Of a stretch of DNA of 16,112 bases, positions 13,975 through 16,112 are shown one piece after another. The translations under genes were made by a program, and so were the position numbers. Source of the stretch: Thermoplasmata archaeon (GTDB lineage: Archaea > Thermoplasmatota > E2 > UBA202 > DSCA01). The notes under the pieces are model-generated. The model was given only the letters and a program-made list of their open reading frames with translations, did no database searches and was not told the origin of the DNA. Each line of letters opens with the position of its first letter. Position 1 is the stretch's first letter. Location of the stretch: positions 1 through 16,112 of the forward strand of contig JAGGSL010000077.1 of assembly GCA_021159125.1 (NCBI GenBank), written 5' to 3'.

Positions 13975-15453
13975 TTACAGTAACGGCAATTTCCTGAGCC
14001 ACTCTATGTCGCTGAAATATAACTCCCTTATGTCATAAAGCTCCAGAATCATCATTGCCATCCTCTCTAATCCCAGCCCCCACGCAAGCACCGGTTCCTT
14101 TATTCCGAACGGCTCTGTCACTTCCGGCCTGAATATGCCCGAGCCGCCGAGTTCCATCCATTTCCCGTTCCATTCGACTTCTATTTCCATTGACGGCTCC
14201 GTATAGGGGAAATAGGCGGGCCTGAATCTTATTTTCTCAAATCCCATTTTTCTGTAAAACTCTTTTAGAACTCCGATAAGCTCGCGGAAATTTGCTTTTT
14301 CTTCATAAACTATTCCCTCGACCTGATAAAACTCGGGCAGATGTGTCGCGTCGATATTTTCCCTCCTGAAAACCTTTCCTATGGAGAATATTTTTGCGGG
14401 AGGCTCCGGATGCTGAATCAGATATCTTATGGTATTAACGGTCGTATGTGTTCTGAGCAACACCCTCTTTGATTCCTCTTTAGAAAACTTGTATCCCCAT
14501 CCTTTCGAATTTGTTTTCCCCCCTGTTTCGTGAATCTCCGCCACAATGTCGAGCAACTTTTTATCAACTTCCATTCCGGAAGGATTTTTGCAGTAAAAGG
14601 TATCCTGCATGTCCCTTGCCGGATGATCCTGAGGAATGAAAAGAACGTCCATATCCCAGAAGCATGACTCAACATAATTTCCTTGTATTTCCTTAAATCC
14701 CATTTCGACGAATATATTGCGTATCTTTTTTATCAACTGCATCATGGGATGGTGTTTCCCCGGATATATTGCAGGGGCAAACGCCCTGACATCATATTTC
14801 CTGAAATCTTTTTTTTCCCATTCTCTGCTTTTTATTATTTCGGGGGTGAGCTGCACTATCTCATCCTTTATCTCTATGCCCTTATCCACAACTTTCTTCC
14901 CTTTTTCTGTCAAATAAATGGTTCTTACTATTCTTTCTTTCTCCTTTATCGCCCCTCTTCTTTTGAGCATTTGCAGAACTTTTTCGTCCAGTCCCTCTTT
15001 TTTTTCTTTTATTGCTTTCAGTACCTCCTCCTCGGCACTTTTTTCTCCGGCAGCTTTTTTGCCCTTATCCGTTATAACCAGAAATTTTTTCCCTTCGATT
15101 TTCTCTATCTCGCACCATCCTTTTCTTTTCAGCCAGCCGACCGCTATGCCCACGCTTTCGCCTTCTCCGAGCTCCTCGAAACTTTTTTTGCCTTTCATGA
15201 GTTCGCTCAGCAGATTTTTTTCGGGCAATCCTTCTTTCAAAAACTTTTCACCTTCCTTTGTTAAAGAATAGCTTTTTTCAATACCCTCCCTTATTTTAAC
15301 TAAGCCTTTTGATTGAAGCCAGGACGAGGCATTCATGACCTTGACCATCTCCATGCCCTTCTCCACCAGTTCCTCGGGTGATGCCTCCCCCCCTCTGTCT
15401 CTCAAAGCAATGAGAACCTCTTTTTCCATGTTGGAAAGTCTTTCCTCTTCCAT
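13975..15453 (-). CDS. pheS: Phenylalanine-tRNA ligase alpha subunit
   Basis: This 492-residue class II aminoacyl-tRNA synthetase subunit attaches phenylalanine to its tRNA as an alpha2-beta2 enzyme. The N-terminal part (1-200) has winged-helix repeats, as in archaeal and eukaryotic cytosolic alpha chains. The catalytic core (about 220-492) shows the motif 1 region (YPGKHHPMMQLIKKIR), motif 2 (FRRENIDATHLPEFYQVEG, 362-380) and motif 3 (GLGLERMAM, 459-467). An AAGGAAGGA site lies just before ATG 15453, and an A/T-rich block (15477-15486) could be its own promoter. The beta subunit gene pheT does not follow; convergent CBS genes lie there instead, so pheT must be elsewhere. Confidence 0.97.
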   Translation of the reverse strand: MEEERLSNMEKEVLIALRDRGGEASPEELVEKGMEMVKVMNASSWLQSKGLVKIREGIEKSYSLTKEGEKFLKEGLPEKNLLSELMKGKKSFEELGEGESVGIAVGWLKRKGWCEIEKIEGKKFLVITDKGKKAAGEKSAEEEVLKAIKEKKEGLDEKVLQMLKRRGAIKEKERIVRTIYLTEKGKKVVDKGIEIKDEIVQLTPEIIKSREWEKKDFRKYDVRAFAPAIYPGKHHPMMQLIKKIRNIFVEMGFKEIQGNYVESCFWDMDVLFIPQDHPARDMQDTFYCKNPSGMEVDKKLLDIVAEIHETGGKTNSKGWGYKFSKEESKRVLLRTHTTVNTIRYLIQHPEPPAKIFSIGKVFRRENIDATHLPEFYQVEGIVYEEKANFRELIGVLKEFYRKMGFEKIRFRPAYFPYTEPSMEIEVEWNGKWMELGGSGIFRPEVTEPFGIKEPVLAWGLGLERMAMMILELYDIRELYFSDIEWLRKLPLL

Positions 15454-15476
15454 TCCTTCCTTAAATGGGCAATCAT

Positions 15477-15486
15477 TATTAAAATT
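15477..15486 (-). promoter_or_regulatory. Possible TATA-box promoter of pheS
   Basis: On the minus strand AAATTTTAAT lies about 24-33 bases before the pheS ATG at 15453, in the 48-base gap after the broken clpP-like gene. Its position fits a nearly leaderless promoter for pheS. Confidence 0.35.
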
Positions 15487-15501
15487 TGGCTATTTGTGTT
15501 A

Positions 15502-16076
15502 TCATGCCTTTTTTTGTTGCTGGAAGTGTATCGGAATAATTTCACTTCCGGGCTTGAACAACTCGGATTTAATTTCATGCACAAGTCCCCACGATAGTGC
15601 TTCATCTGCATTCAGGGTTGTCCTCTCTCAAGCATTGCGTCTGTCACATCTTCCACGCTTTTACCGGTATTCTCTGCGATTACCTTTGCAATGTTTTCAC
15701 TATCGATTTTCAGCCCTTTCAATCTTTCTTCCAGCTGTTTTTCTTCCAAATTCATATTCTGTGGAAAGTTGGTGCTAACACCGTGAAGCAAAAACCTTGC
15801 CTGCGGCACTGAAAGCCTTTTTGAGCCACCACAATATAGAACCACCCCTATTGAGTCCACGCTGCCAAAATTGTGTGTGGTTATTGTGGCAGGTATTCCC
15901 TTCAAATAATTATATGCGCTTAAGCCGTGAAAAACCGAGCCGCCAGGTGAAGAAATGAGAATGGTAAAGTCTGTTACTCCCTGCCTCATCTTATTGTCAA
16001 TTGTACTCATTAAAGCATTTATTGTGACATCGATAACTGGTGCAAAAAACTTGATTACAACTGATTTTGTATCCAT
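15502..16076 (-). pseudogene. ClpP/S14-like serine protease gene, frameshifted
   Basis: The frame from ATG 16076 encodes 154 residues and stops at 15612. It matches ClpP-type (S14) proteases: SSPGG (42-46), the nucleophile S75 in GSVDSIGVVL, and H98 in ARFLLHGV. The last residues (ERGQP) are an artefact of a shift. Moving frame at GAGAGAGG (plus strand about 15622-15629) by two extra bases, or one missing base, gives ERTTLNADEALSWGLVHEI, then KSELFKPGSEIIPIHF, ending at TGA 15502-15504. This is a good ClpP-like C-terminus, and removing two bases gives 190 codons, a normal length. An AGAGGGA site precedes the start. True ClpP is rare in archaea, so bacterial origin is plausible. The break may be real, a sequencing error, or, less likely, programmed. 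The expected catalytic Asp is not obvious in the tail. Confidence 0.8.
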
Positions 16077-16112
16077 TTTATCCCTCTTTAATGCTGTCTC
16101 TCATTATTATAC

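Noticed and set aside
15612..15640. Programmed ribosomal frameshift in the clpP-like gene
   Set aside because: The site GAGAGAGG is not a canonical slippery heptamer, and no strong downstream structure is obvious; an indel in the dinucleotide run explains it more simply.

Overview
The window is archaeal and almost certainly euryarchaeal. It carries the archaeal exosome/proteasome gene string (psmA, SBDS homologue, rrp4, rrp41, rrp42, rpl37ae, rpoP, pcc1), an FtsZ preceded by a ribbon-helix-helix gene, an archaeal beta-CASP nuclease, an archaeal Hjc-type resolvase, and archaeal TATA-like promoters combined with good Shine-Dalgarno sites (GGAGG). A lineage near Thermoplasmatota is my guess from the gene mix (C25 peptidase, FtsZ, CBS proteins). 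It is not proven by the sequence.

Layout. 19-4406 (+): a tightly packed operon for protein and RNA quality control and translation, with most junctions overlapping or separated by 0-3 bases, ending in pcc1 and a very small unknown gene. 4509-6811 (+): a full-length citF (citrate lyase alpha / CoA-transferase family), a drastically shortened leuC-like gene overlapping its end, and a membrane-anchored LEA14/WHy-like protein. 6812-7205: a long non-coding stretch with a repeated TATA-like element, a small hairpin, and just upstream of the next gene a dense array of TGTC/GACA inverted repeats. 7206-8561 (+): a CdrS-like ribbon-helix-helix gene and ftsZ. 8729-12428 (-): aCPSF2-like nuclease, Hjc-type resolvase and a secreted C25 (gingipain-family) cysteine peptidase. 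12523-13874 (+): two adjacent CBS-domain genes, the first with a zinc ribbon tail. 13975-16076 (-): pheS and, upstream of it, a ClpP/S14-like protease gene broken by a frameshift.

Most of the window is core informational machinery. The points that stand out are: (1) a 97-codon leuC in which the N-terminal ~23 codons are joined in frame to the C-terminal ~74 codons, with the whole middle missing; (2) a clpP-like gene whose frame breaks at a (CT/AG) dinucleotide run, with a convincing C-terminal tail in another frame; (3) a six-copy TGTC/GACA pattern with nested inverted repeats between the promoter and start of the cdrS-ftsZ unit, which looks like an operator or structured leader for cell-division control. 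I found no CRISPR array, tRNA, rRNA, transposase or clear mobile element, and nothing I would call a wholly new multi-gene system.
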